NCBI GenBank assembly: GCA_001917895.1
Contig: MNEW01000052.1
Span: 12,179-20,385, forward strand
Direction of reading: 5' to 3'
Origin: Actinobacteria bacterium 13_1_40CM_66_12
Lineage (GTDB): Bacteria; Chloroflexota; Dormibacteria; Dormibacterales; Dormibacteraceae
Length of the DNA stretch: 8,207 nucleotides
Of the stretch, positions 1 through 6,866 are shown one piece after another (position 1 is the first letter of the stretch; every line of letters begins with the position of its first letter). The position numbers were made by a program, and so were the translations under genes. The notes below the pieces were generated by a model. It worked only from the letters and a program-made list of their open reading frames with translations. It was not told where the DNA came from and made no database searches.

Positions 1-117
1 AAAATCGACAGACCCCTGCGGGGCCCTCCCTTCTGTCCGGTTTCCTCCCCCAACCGGCCGACCTGCGGCCAGGGTATGGAAATTTCGAAACCCCCACAAC
101 CCTGCCTGTTAAGAACA
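1..117. mobile_element. Possible insertion-sequence terminus abutting truncated polymerase gene
   Basis: These bases do not encode anything resembling the part of DnaE2 that should precede the fragment starting at 126. Two of the three plus frames stay open, but they give proline-rich peptides without family motifs. Read on the minus strand from 117 inwards, the sequence begins TGTTCTTAACAGGCAGGG. Many IS families have ends starting with TG or TGT, so position 117 is a candidate element tip. Two loosely similar G-rich stretches lie inside (minus strand, about 85-105 and 43-68), as can occur near transposon ends. No transposase, partner repeat or target duplication is inside the window. Alternatives are a decayed or frameshifted stretch of the polymerase gene, or an assembly junction. 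This call is an inference. Confidence 0.3.
7..37. repeat. Imperfect inverted repeat (hairpin-forming)
   Basis: GACAGA at 7-12 pairs with TCTGTC at 32-37. Immediately inside, CCCC (13-16) pairs with GGGG (20-23) across a TGC loop, leaving ccctccct (24-31) unpaired. The structure is seen directly. It has no T-run on either side that would make it a convincing intrinsic terminator. It may belong to whatever element or gene ends to the left of the window. Its function is unknown. Confidence 0.35.
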
Positions 118-125
118 CCCACGCG

Positions 126-851
126 ATGCGCATCGGATTCAACTACGTTCGCGACCTTGGCGAGGATGGACGCAAGGCGATCGTCGCCGAACGCGTCAAC
201 GGCGGCGCCTACACCTCATTCGACAATTTCATCGACCGCCTCCGCGGCCGCCCCATCGGCCCACGCGCCGTGCGCAACCTGGTGATGGTCGGAGCGTTTG
301 ACGGACTTGGCCACACGCGGAGAGAACTGCTCTGGGGCTGGCAGGAGCGATGGCATGGCCATGGCTTGCGCAAGGGCATCCAATCCCAATCCGAGCTGAA
401 GCTGAAGGCTGCAGCGCCCAACCTGCCCGAGCTCGACGACTTCGACATCAATCAGCTCGAGTACCGCATCTCCGATCTCTCGACCGGCCACCACCTCATT
501 CATTTCTGCAGAGACCGGTTGAAACAGCTCGGTGCGCTCGAAAGCAACAAGCTCCCATCGATCCCGAGCGGCAGAAGGGTCCGGGTCGCAGGCCTCGTCA
601 TCACCCGCCAGGCTCCGTCGACAGCGAAGAAGATTCGCTTCTTCACCCTCGAGGACGAATTCGGGCAGGTCAACGTGACCATCAAACCCGACGTCTACGA
701 CCGCTATCGACAGGTCGCCAACCGCCAGCCGATCCTCGTCATCGACGGCGTGATGCAGCGCCAGGACGGAGTCTGGTCGGTGCTGGCCACCCAAATCCAG
801 GCTCTACAAGGTGTTCCGCGGCCCCAACAACGATCCCACGACTACCGCTGA
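126..851 (+). CDS. C-terminal fragment of error-prone DNA polymerase (DnaE2/DnaE-like), 5'-truncated
   Basis: The 241 residues match only the C-terminal end of a DnaE2-type polymerase (about 1,050-1,100 residues when complete). Residues 1-70 are the helix-hairpin-helix region: RIGFNYVRDLGE, then AVRNLVMVGAFDGLG and RRELLW. Residues 148-226 form the OB-fold: VRVAGLVITRQ, then FFTLEDEFGQVNV. The tail SHDYR is the usual end of these proteins. The PHP, palm, fingers and thumb domains are absent, so this piece cannot polymerise DNA. The frame has no stop back to base 3, but the peptide encoded before 126 does not look like DnaE2. No good ribosome-binding site precedes the ATG. It is most likely the 3' remnant of a disrupted gene. 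A stand-alone HhH/OB DNA-binding protein is possible but less likely. DnaE2 normally acts in damage-induced mutagenesis with ImuA/ImuB, and neither is seen here. Confidence 0.82.
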   Translation: MRIGFNYVRDLGEDGRKAIVAERVNGGAYTSFDNFIDRLRGRPIGPRAVRNLVMVGAFDGLGHTRRELLWGWQERWHGHGLRKGIQSQSELKLKAAAPNLPELDDFDINQLEYRISDLSTGHHLIHFCRDRLKQLGALESNKLPSIPSGRRVRVAGLVITRQAPSTAKKIRFFTLEDEFGQVNVTIKPDVYDRYRQVANRQPILVIDGVMQRQDGVWSVLATQIQALQGVPRPQQRSHDYR

Positions 852-950
852 AAACCTACTTTCAGTAGCCAGACAAGGGTCTTTTGAGCCAAGCTATCGA
901 ATTAGAGCGCCACACCACGCGACACAGCAACCCCCTAGAAGGAAGACCAA
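852..950 (+). other. Intergenic region upstream of DUF1003 gene
   Basis: This 99-bp gap holds a short inverted repeat, CTGAAA (848-853) and TTTCAG (860-865), beginning at the polymerase stop codon. It has no T-tract, so it is a weak terminator candidate at best. A TTGAGC hexamer (884-889) and the AT-richer ctatcgaattag (893-904) could belong to a promoter, but the spacing is not canonical. No open frame with family resemblance is present. Confidence 0.3.
937..945 (+). promoter_or_regulatory. Shine-Dalgarno site of the DUF1003 gene
   Basis: AGAAGGAAG contains the AAGGA core at 939-943, with 7 bases between it and the ATG at 951. This is a clear ribosome-binding site and fixes the start of the DUF1003 gene. 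Confidence 0.8.
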
Positions 951-1598
951 ATGTCAATCGGAAGAGAAATCGAAGACATCGCGCGGGACCTGATCAAGCA
1001 CCAGCACGACCATCCCCCCGTCCGCGACCTCAACCGCGACGTCGACCGCAAGCTCACCTTCGCCGACCGCGTCGCCTCCGATTTCGCGCGCCTCATCGGC
1101 AGCTGGATCTTCGTGCTCGCCCAGGTCGGCCTGATGTTGCTTTGGGTCCTGCTCAACGCCATCGGCCTCCTCCGCCACTGGGATCCGTATCCGTTCTTGT
1201 TCCTCAATTTCGTCTTCAGCCTCGAGGCCGCCATCTGGGTCTCGGTCGTGCTCATGACTTTGAACAGCATGGCCGACCGCGACCGCATGCGCGCCCAAAA
1301 CGAATACGAGCTCAACGTCAAAGCCGAAGAGGAGCTGAAGGCGTTGATGAACCACCTCATGCACCAGGACGAGATCCTGCTGCAGATCGTCAATCGCCTC
1401 GACCGAGGCGATCGCGAGATGAAGAGGTTGGCGCGCAGGATCGAGCAGGTGCTGGAGCCTAGCCCTGAGACTTCGCGGCCTCCGCAGGCCCCGCAGGCCC
1501 CGCAGGTCCCGCAAGCCCCGACATCGCCGGCGCCGGCCCCGAGCCCTACGCCCGCGACGCCTCAGTCTGAGCGACCGCTCGGGCTCCCAACTCCCTGA
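951..1598 (+). CDS. DUF1003 family membrane protein with Pro/Ala-rich C-terminal tail
   Basis: The 215-residue product fits the DUF1003 family. LTFADRVASDFARLIGSW (35-52) leads into membrane helix 1 (about 51-70). The signature DPYPFLFLNFVFSLEAA (78-94) leads into helix 2 (about 82-103). A charged stretch follows, with the family pattern NSMADRDRMRAQNEYELNVKAE (105-126), and continues as a probable coiled coil to about 168. Known members are small inner-membrane proteins of undefined biochemical role. Residues 170-215 are an added low-complexity tail of Pro, Ala, Gln, Ser and Thr, including four PQA-type triplets, and could be a flexible or cell-wall-spanning linker. The start is supported by a strong ribosome-binding site. 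The last 53 bp overlap the end of the convergent decarboxylase gene. Family assignment is confident; function is unknown. Confidence 0.9.
   Translation: MSIGREIEDIARDLIKHQHDHPPVRDLNRDVDRKLTFADRVASDFARLIGSWIFVLAQVGLMLLWVLLNAIGLLRHWDPYPFLFLNFVFSLEAAIWVSVVLMTLNSMADRDRMRAQNEYELNVKAEEELKALMNHLMHQDEILLQIVNRLDRGDREMKRLARRIEQVLEPSPETSRPPQAPQAPQVPQAPTSPAPAPSPTPATPQSERPLGLPTP
1482..1517 (+). repeat. Four tandem 9-bp units encoding PQA/PQV
   Basis: The units are CCGCAGGCC, CCGCAGGCC, CCGCAGGTC and CCGCAAGCC, in frame with the DUF1003 gene and encoding Pro-Gln-Ala (Val in the third). A whole-codon unit means copy number could vary by slippage without shifting the frame. The proline-rich sequence continues beyond the repeat. 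Confidence 0.85.
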
Positions 1599-2985
1599 CC
1601 GTCGAAACGATCAGGTCCGCGTCTTCCTCGCCCGTCCGCCAGTTGACGATCGCGGGCCGGAACGCAACCGTGCCGCCGTACACGGTGGTCCCGAAGTAAA
1701 CCCGGCCGTCCTCGAGCACGAGCTCGCCGAGGCGGCGGTTGAGGTCGTCGAGCTGGTCGTCCGGAACGCCGGCCGGGTGGTAGCGAAAGCAGACTACATT
1801 CAAGGAAACGTCCGCCAGGCGTTCCAGGTCAGGCGCGGCATCCACCTGTTCGGCGACCCGCTGCGCAAGTCGCAGGTGTCGCTCGACCATCTCTCGGTAG
1901 CCCTCGCGACCGTAAGCGCGTAGCGTCGCCCATACCGCAAGTGAGCGCGCGCGCCGCGACATCTCGGGGCCAAGGTTGCCAAAGACCGGCCGCGCCGACG
2001 CCTCAGCACCGAGATAGGACGCGCTAGCGCCGAACGCGCCGGCGAGAAACGCCGGGTCGCGAACGAATGCATAGCCCGAGTCGTACGGCACGTTGAGCCA
2101 TTTGTGGCCGTCCACACCCACCGAGTCCGCGTGCTCCAGACCTTCGACGAGATGACGTGTGGCCGGTGACACCGCGGCAAACAATCCGAACGCGCCGTCG
2201 ACATGCACCCAAGCTCGATGCTTGCGCGCCAGCGCCACGATGTCGGCGATCGGATCGAAATCACCTGTGTTGACATCGCCCGCGTTGGCGATGATCACGA
2301 CGGGTTCGGAGTCCCGCTCTTGCAGCACAGACCCCAGCGCATCGAGGTCGATGCGGCCGGCGCCGTCGCGCGAGAGCGTCCGCACCCGCTCCCGACCGAG
2401 CCCAAGCATCGCGATCGCCTTGAGCGCACTTACATGTACGTACCCGCTCGACAGGATCGTCATCGGAGGCAATCCACTCAACCCCGCCGCCTCGACGTCG
2501 ACGCCTTGCTCTAGTCCCCACCATCGGCGCGCCGCCGCGAGGCCCGCGAAGTTCGCCATCGTGGCGCCGGTCGTGATCACGCCAGTCCACACGGGCGGCA
2601 GTCCGAAGAGGTCCTTGAGCCACCCGATGCTGACCTGCTCCAACCTCGACGCGAAGGCCGAGCTGACCCAGTTGTAAGCGCTCTGGTCCAGCGCGGACGT
2701 CAGCCAGTCTGCCGCCAGCGCCGCGGGCGTTCCTCCACCCATCACGAAATGGAAGAAGCGCGGACCACCGGATCGGGTGCTGCTTTCGTTCGCCGCCTCG
2801 ATCAGCTCGGAAAGCGCCGCAAGCGACCCGACGCCCTGTTCGGGAAGATGCGTGTCGGGCATTGCGACATTGCGGTGCGGCCGGACCAGCGCCTCATCGA
2901 TGCCGTCCAGATACGCCTTGGCCTCGCGCGCGACGAGGTCGAGGGCTGCGGCCAGGTTGGCGCGATCGGAGAGCGGGTCGGGCAC
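1546..2985 (-). CDS. PLP-dependent group II amino acid decarboxylase
   Basis: The 479-residue product is a cytoplasmic fold-type I PLP enzyme of the group II decarboxylase family (aromatic amino acid, tyrosine, glutamate and diaminobutyrate decarboxylases), which converts an L-amino acid to its amine and CO2. Visible landmarks are TTGATMANFAGLAAAR (138-153, phosphate-binding loop; the usual GG is GA), YVHVSALKA (182-190, with cofactor-stacking His184), HVDGAFG (261-267, Asp263 to the pyridine nitrogen) and DGHKWLNVPYDSG (292-304, Schiff-base Lys295). Length is normal for the family. The GTG start lies 27 nt after the stop of the upstream glycosyltransferase-like gene; GGGAG sits 13 nt before it, a weak site, so translation may depend on upstream ribosomes. 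It is last in the run, and its 3' end overlaps the convergent DUF1003 gene. Substrate cannot be read from the sequence. Confidence 0.92.
   Translation of the reverse strand: MPDPLSDRANLAAALDLVAREAKAYLDGIDEALVRPHRNVAMPDTHLPEQGVGSLAALSELIEAANESSTRSGGPRFFHFVMGGGTPAALAADWLTSALDQSAYNWVSSAFASRLEQVSIGWLKDLFGLPPVWTGVITTGATMANFAGLAAARRWWGLEQGVDVEAAGLSGLPPMTILSSGYVHVSALKAIAMLGLGRERVRTLSRDGAGRIDLDALGSVLQERDSEPVVIIANAGDVNTGDFDPIADIVALARKHRAWVHVDGAFGLFAAVSPATRHLVEGLEHADSVGVDGHKWLNVPYDSGYAFVRDPAFLAGAFGASASYLGAEASARPVFGNLGPEMSRRARSLAVWATLRAYGREGYREMVERHLRLAQRVAEQVDAAPDLERLADVSLNVVCFRYHPAGVPDDQLDDLNRRLGELVLEDGRVYFGTTVYGGTVAFRPAIVNWRTGEEDADLIVSTVRELGARAVAQTEASRA
1594..1615. other. Small stem-loop spanning the DUF1003 stop codon
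   Basis: CCTGA (1594-1598) pairs with TCAGG (1611-1615). After one C/A mismatch, CGT (1600-1602) pairs with ACG (1607-1609) around a CGAA loop. The stem includes the TGA stop of the DUF1003 gene and lies inside the 3' coding part of the opposing decarboxylase gene. No T-tract follows on either strand, so an intrinsic terminator is not supported. It could still block exonucleases at the transcript end or be fortuitous. Confidence 0.25.
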
Positions 2986-3012
2986 GCCCGACAGCCTACT
3001 CCCGGCCCGGGA

Positions 3013-5067
3013 TCAGACCCTGTAAACGAAATACTCGCCGTTCGAATACACGAGCGTCCCATGCTGCTGCCAGTACGTCTGGCTCGCCGCCCGCGCGGGC
3101 GCCAGCTCCTGCGGACCGATGAGCACATAGCCGACGCCATACCGGTCGACCAGGTCAGCCGTGCTCTGGTCCCCACGAAGAATCGCCGCCTCGTCCGCCT
3201 GCTTCCGTACGTAGTCGCGCAGCCCATACGTCCACAGCCAGCCGGGATAACCGCTCATGACCCGCCTCCCCCCGAGGGTCGGAATCGGGCTGTTGTGCTC
3301 GTCCGCGACCGCGAATACCGCGTCGAATCGGGTGTTCTGCCGCGCCCACTCCGCGACTTGCAGCCCTTTCGTGTCTGTGAACTCGTATGAGCTGACGCTG
3401 GCATCGGAGGCGCGGGCGAGGTCAAGAGCGCCCGCGAGACCAAGCACAATCAGCAACGCCGACGCCACCGCGATACCGGCCGGCCCGCGCCGGAAGATCC
3501 CGGCGATCAGGCCGCCGACCACGATGCTGCCCAGCAGCGCCCAGAAGATGAAGAACTTGGTGTTGTCCCAGTCCCACGGCTGAAGGACGACCACGTTGGG
3601 GACCAGGAACCACAGCCACATCGGGGCAAACCATTTCGCGAATGCGTCAGGAAACCGGCGCCGCGCGAGATGGGCGGCAAGGAGAAGGGGGATGAACACA
3701 GACAGGTTCTTGATCCAGAACCAGGCGAAGTCCACCGGGAAGTAGAGGACGCCATCGCGCTGCCAATCCGTATACGAGAGCCAGCCCACCTCCAGGCAGT
3801 AACCACCGACGGCGGACCCGCCGCCGCACGCATTGTTGTTGACCGGCGGCCACATCCAGATCAAGACCGGAATGGCAAGCGCGAGGGCTGGAATGAAGTA
3901 GGCGAGCCACTCGCGCCGCCAGTGGAACGCTGCCCAGAACGCGGCGAGCGCGACGACCGTTCCGTACGCATGAACGTGGAAGGCCGGCATGAGGCCCGCC
4001 ACAACACCGGGAAATAGGAACGCCTGCCAACCGCGGCGCTCGCGAACAGCAAGCCACACAACCACCAGGACGATCAGCGCCAGGCTGAAGCCGAACAGCG
4101 TCGAGCGCTGAGGGACTAGGTAAGCGAGCACCGGGTTCAGCCACTGGAAGTTGAGGTCGCGGTCGAGCGTGTACTCGCGGGGCAGATGCGCCAGCACCCC
4201 GAGACCGTTGTGGCCCACGTCGATGATCAGGTAGACGAAGCCCAGTCCGCCGCTGAGCAGGAAAACGAAGACCGCAATCGCGGCTGCCGCGCGGCCGCCT
4301 GCGAATCGCGCGGCGGCAAGGTACAGGACGGCCGGAAACGCAAGGCCCAGCAAGCCGGAGGTGAGCACGAGCGCAGAAGGCAACGAGCTGCCGAGCGGGA
4401 CGAGGTTGGCGGCGAGGAAGTCGATCATGAACGGGTAGCCGAGGTTGTTGCCCGGGTCGATCGGATACTGCGGTGGGAAGTTGTGCCCGTACGCGAAGGA
4501 GCCCGCGAAGGTGAGGTGTGCCGCCCAGTCGCCCCAGATGTTGATATAGCCGGCCCACAGTCCTTCGGGTTTGAAGATGTATGCCTGGTGCAGGAAGTGG
4601 ACCGTCCACGCGCCGCACGCCAGAAAGATGGCCGCGAGCGGCCACGGATGGCCCGCGGTCCGCGGCGACGAGCTCCAGCGCGCGATCGCGTCCAGAAGGT
4701 CCGCGGTCGCTTGAGCGCGGTTCGCGATGGCGGCCCCCACCCCCACGCCGACCGCGATCGCGATGCCGGTGAGAACCGTCGCCAGCGTGACGTCGCGCAC
4801 CAGCATCGATAGGGCGAAGCTCGCCACCGAAACCGCCATCGCTCCGAGCACGGTGCCAAAAGCGAAGCGCTCTTCGAAGCTCAGAGCGAGGCTGCTCAGA
4901 TAGGTGATGCCAAACCCCGCCACCACGCAGCCGACCAGCAGGATCGCGGCCGCACCGAACAGCAGTCCAAGGATGAGCAGCAAGACCAGCACGACGCCAA
5001 CGCCGATCCAGCGACCGGCCAGGCCGATCGAAGGCATCGCGGCCGGGCGAGCTGCGCCCTCGGCCAT
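3013..5067 (-). CDS. Polytopic GT-C-like membrane glycosyltransferase with C-terminal exported domain (unassigned family)
   Basis: The 684-residue product has many hydrophobic helices from about residue 18 to 550, then a soluble, probably extracytoplasmic domain (about 552-684). This is the architecture of GT-C glycosyltransferases such as ArnT and STT3-like enzymes. A large loop after the early helices carries GDWAAHL (179-185) and NNLGYPFMIDFL (207-218). GT-C enzymes place catalytic acidic residues in their first outer loop, so Asp180 is the natural candidate. Further polar motifs are LVPQRSTLFGF (317-327) and QPWDWDNTKFF (496-506). The tail contains GGRRVMSGYPGWLWTYG (599-615). It begins with ATG 11 nt after the PMT stop, with an excellent ribosome-binding site overlapping that stop. 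Donor and acceptor are unknown. A transporter or flippase is less likely given the loop motifs and exported tail. Confidence 0.8.
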   Translation of the reverse strand: MAEGAARPAAMPSIGLAGRWIGVGVVLVLLLILGLLFGAAAILLVGCVVAGFGITYLSSLALSFEERFAFGTVLGAMAVSVASFALSMLVRDVTLATVLTGIAIAVGVGVGAAIANRAQATADLLDAIARWSSSPRTAGHPWPLAAIFLACGAWTVHFLHQAYIFKPEGLWAGYINIWGDWAAHLTFAGSFAYGHNFPPQYPIDPGNNLGYPFMIDFLAANLVPLGSSLPSALVLTSGLLGLAFPAVLYLAAARFAGGRAAAAIAVFVFLLSGGLGFVYLIIDVGHNGLGVLAHLPREYTLDRDLNFQWLNPVLAYLVPQRSTLFGFSLALIVLVVVWLAVRERRGWQAFLFPGVVAGLMPAFHVHAYGTVVALAAFWAAFHWRREWLAYFIPALALAIPVLIWMWPPVNNNACGGGSAVGGYCLEVGWLSYTDWQRDGVLYFPVDFAWFWIKNLSVFIPLLLAAHLARRRFPDAFAKWFAPMWLWFLVPNVVVLQPWDWDNTKFFIFWALLGSIVVGGLIAGIFRRGPAGIAVASALLIVLGLAGALDLARASDASVSSYEFTDTKGLQVAEWARQNTRFDAVFAVADEHNSPIPTLGGRRVMSGYPGWLWTYGLRDYVRKQADEAAILRGDQSTADLVDRYGVGYVLIGPQELAPARAASQTYWQQHGTLVYSNGEYFVYRV

Positions 5068-5074
5068 CTAGATT

Positions 5075-5080
5075 TCCTTC
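5075..5080 (-). promoter_or_regulatory. Shine-Dalgarno site overlapping the PMT stop codon
   Basis: On the minus strand GAAGGA (5080 to 5075) lies 7 nt before the ATG at 5067, and its first two bases are part of the TGA stop of the upstream mannosyltransferase gene. It fixes the downstream start and suggests translational coupling of the two membrane enzymes. Confidence 0.75.
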
Positions 5081-6866
5081 AGCTCCAGCACCACAGCTGC
5101 GGCTGCGAAGCCGGGAGGTTCGGCTTGCAGTTGACGAGCCACATCTTGGGGCCCCAGATGGGCGTGCCCGGGCCTGGATCGTTCGCGCCGATCGAGATCG
5201 GGAGCCCGGTCCACAAGGGATAGAAGTAGAAAAAGAACGCGACCGTAAGGCCGAGGTGTGCGATGAGCACACGGCGGCCGACGGACGGCATATGCGTGGC
5301 GACATGGGCGAGCACAAACGCGAGCGCGAGGACCATGAAAATCAGCCCGCCGAACATGTGGTACAGAAAGAGCACACGGCTGATGTGCGACCACGGTAGG
5401 TACTGGGTGACGAATCCCATCAGGATCACGGTCGCCGGGAAGCTGCGGTGGCGAACGATGAAGTACGGCAGGGCGAGTACGCACGGCAGGCTCGTCCACC
5501 AGATCCATGGATTGCCGAGGTCCTCGATGCGTGAGATGAGCGCCTGTCCGGTCCAGTGGTCGATGCCCAGGTTCGTGTACTCCGCGTAGTAAAGGACCGG
5601 CCTCGACAGGAACGGCCACGACCACCACGGTGAGCCGTAGGGATGCGTTGCGGTCAGCGTCGCGTGATAGATGTACGACTGCCGCTGGTATTCGATGAGA
5701 TCGGCCAGGTTCTGGAATTGGCCGCGAAGGAAGAATGGGTACCACGACGCGTAGTAAATCGCGAGCGGGATCGCCACCAGGGCGACGAGCGCGAGCAGCA
5801 CATACACGTCGGCGCGGGCGCCGCCGGCAACTGCCGGCCCTTCCCCACGCTCCCACGTCCAGATCGGATCGTCTTGCGGGCCGATGCGAACGTCCACATG
5901 CCGCCTGATGGCCCTGGCCACGAGCAGGAAGACGATGCTTGCCCACGCTGCCAGGACGATCCATTTCGACGCGATGCCAAGCCCAAGCACGATGCCGAGC
6001 AGAAACAGGGTCACGATCGAGGCGCGCGGCGTTCGACTCTGGATGTGGACGAGGTACAGCGTGTACCCGAGTAGGATCAAGAAGATCGGAAAGATGTCGA
6101 TCATGCCGATTCGGGATTGCAAGAAGAACATCCCGTCGAAGCACACGAGCGTCGCTGCCGCCAGTGCGAAAAGGCGATTCGGCCACAGGCGTCTCGCGAA
6201 GAGGTACATCAGAGGGACGCACAGCGTTCCGAAGATGCAGACCGCGATGCGCCAGCCGAACGTGTTGAAGCCGAGGTCGATGTAAGCGCCGGTGGCGCCC
6301 TGGAATTGGGCACGGTACCACCCATAACCCCACTCCCCGGCACCGATGATCAGCTTCGAAAGGGGCGGCTCAGGGTCGAAGTATGGGCAGTACAGGTTGT
6401 GGGGATGGCACTGCACGTTCTTGAAGTCGTCGTACGCGTCGACCGGGAAGTAGATCTCGTCGAAGACCTGCCCGTTGGGCGGTGAGAGCTGGCCGTTGTT
6501 GTCCGCGTACCCGCGGTTGAAGGGATACGCGAGTCCGCAAAGCGTCCCGGGATCCCCCTTGGGGTCGATCGGCGTGTTGGCAACGCAGTTCGAGACGAGT
6601 GGGCCCTGGAATGGATGAAGGAAGAAGTCGGGCATGATCGGGCTGTAAAAACGAAGAACGAACGCCACCACCGTGAACGCGAGCATCGCAATCGCGTCCC
6701 AGCGATCGAAGTACACGGGCTGCGCCGGACTGATCGCCTCCGCTGACGCCGGTCGGCTCCGATCTAGGACCTCGACCCGCTCTTCACTCAGCGGCGCCGC
6801 TTTCGACGCCGGCCTCCACCTAGGTTCTGTCCCATCCGATATGGCAGCTTCGCGGTGATCTCCCAC
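5079..6866 (-). CDS. Protein O-mannosyltransferase (PMT, GT39) family protein
   Basis: The product (595 residues) should move mannose from polyprenyl-phosphate mannose to Ser/Thr of exported proteins on the outer membrane face. After helix 1 (57-77), loop 1 carries FDEIYFPVDAY (135-145), whose Asp136-Glu137 match the acidic pair essential in yeast Pmt1 and mycobacterial Rv1002c, then DPEPPLSKLI (164-173). Next come FGWRIAVCIFGTLCVPLMY (203-221) and CFDGMFFLQSRIGMIDIF (242-259). The C-terminal four-helix domain has YGSPWWSWP (410-418) and SRVLFLYHMFGG (496-507). About 55 residues with two cysteines are inserted between helix 1 and the Asp-Glu pair. The GTG start overlaps the previous gene by 79 bp and has no clear ribosome-binding site. 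Another GTG at 6716 (residue 51) would remove the overlap but leaves only six residues before helix 1. Start uncertain, family sure. Confidence 0.92.
   Translation of the reverse strand: MGDHREAAISDGTEPRWRPASKAAPLSEERVEVLDRSRPASAEAISPAQPVYFDRWDAIAMLAFTVVAFVLRFYSPIMPDFFLHPFQGPLVSNCVANTPIDPKGDPGTLCGLAYPFNRGYADNNGQLSPPNGQVFDEIYFPVDAYDDFKNVQCHPHNLYCPYFDPEPPLSKLIIGAGEWGYGWYRAQFQGATGAYIDLGFNTFGWRIAVCIFGTLCVPLMYLFARRLWPNRLFALAAATLVCFDGMFFLQSRIGMIDIFPIFLILLGYTLYLVHIQSRTPRASIVTLFLLGIVLGLGIASKWIVLAAWASIVFLLVARAIRRHVDVRIGPQDDPIWTWERGEGPAVAGGARADVYVLLALVALVAIPLAIYYASWYPFFLRGQFQNLADLIEYQRQSYIYHATLTATHPYGSPWWSWPFLSRPVLYYAEYTNLGIDHWTGQALISRIEDLGNPWIWWTSLPCVLALPYFIVRHRSFPATVILMGFVTQYLPWSHISRVLFLYHMFGGLIFMVLALAFVLAHVATHMPSVGRRVLIAHLGLTVAFFFYFYPLWTGLPISIGANDPGPGTPIWGPKMWLVNCKPNLPASQPQLWCWS

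Noticed and set aside
79..90. GAAATTTC palindrome as an operator or regulator site
   Set aside because: An 8-bp palindrome within a stretch of unknown origin, with no second copy and no promoter elements placed around it.
216..794. 192-codon antisense open frame opposite the polymerase fragment
   Set aside because: The plus frame has unambiguous HhH and OB-fold motifs. The antisense peptide has no recognisable motif, and its acidic, Val/Leu-rich composition mirrors the complementary codons.
848..885. Rho-independent terminator after the polymerase fragment
   Set aside because: The CTGAAA/TTTCAG stem is only six pairs, A/T-rich, overlaps the stop codon and is not followed directly by a T-run. 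The TTTT at 882-885 is 16 bases further on.
884..1462. 192-codon plus-strand frame overlapping the DUF1003 gene
   Set aside because: It is Arg/Pro-rich, lacks a ribosome-binding site, and is out of frame with the clear DUF1003 signature.
3647..5317. 556-codon open frame on the minus strand across the GT-C-like gene and the PMT end
   Set aside because: It is low-complexity Arg/Gly/Ser-rich sequence in a frame shifted from the well-supported membrane protein, which has a clear ribosome-binding site and hydrophobic periodicity.
5068..6333. 421-codon open frame on the minus strand inside the PMT gene
   Set aside because: It is an out-of-frame reading of PMT: Arg/Pro/His-rich with no membrane helices or family motif. 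Long open shadow frames are expected at this GC content.
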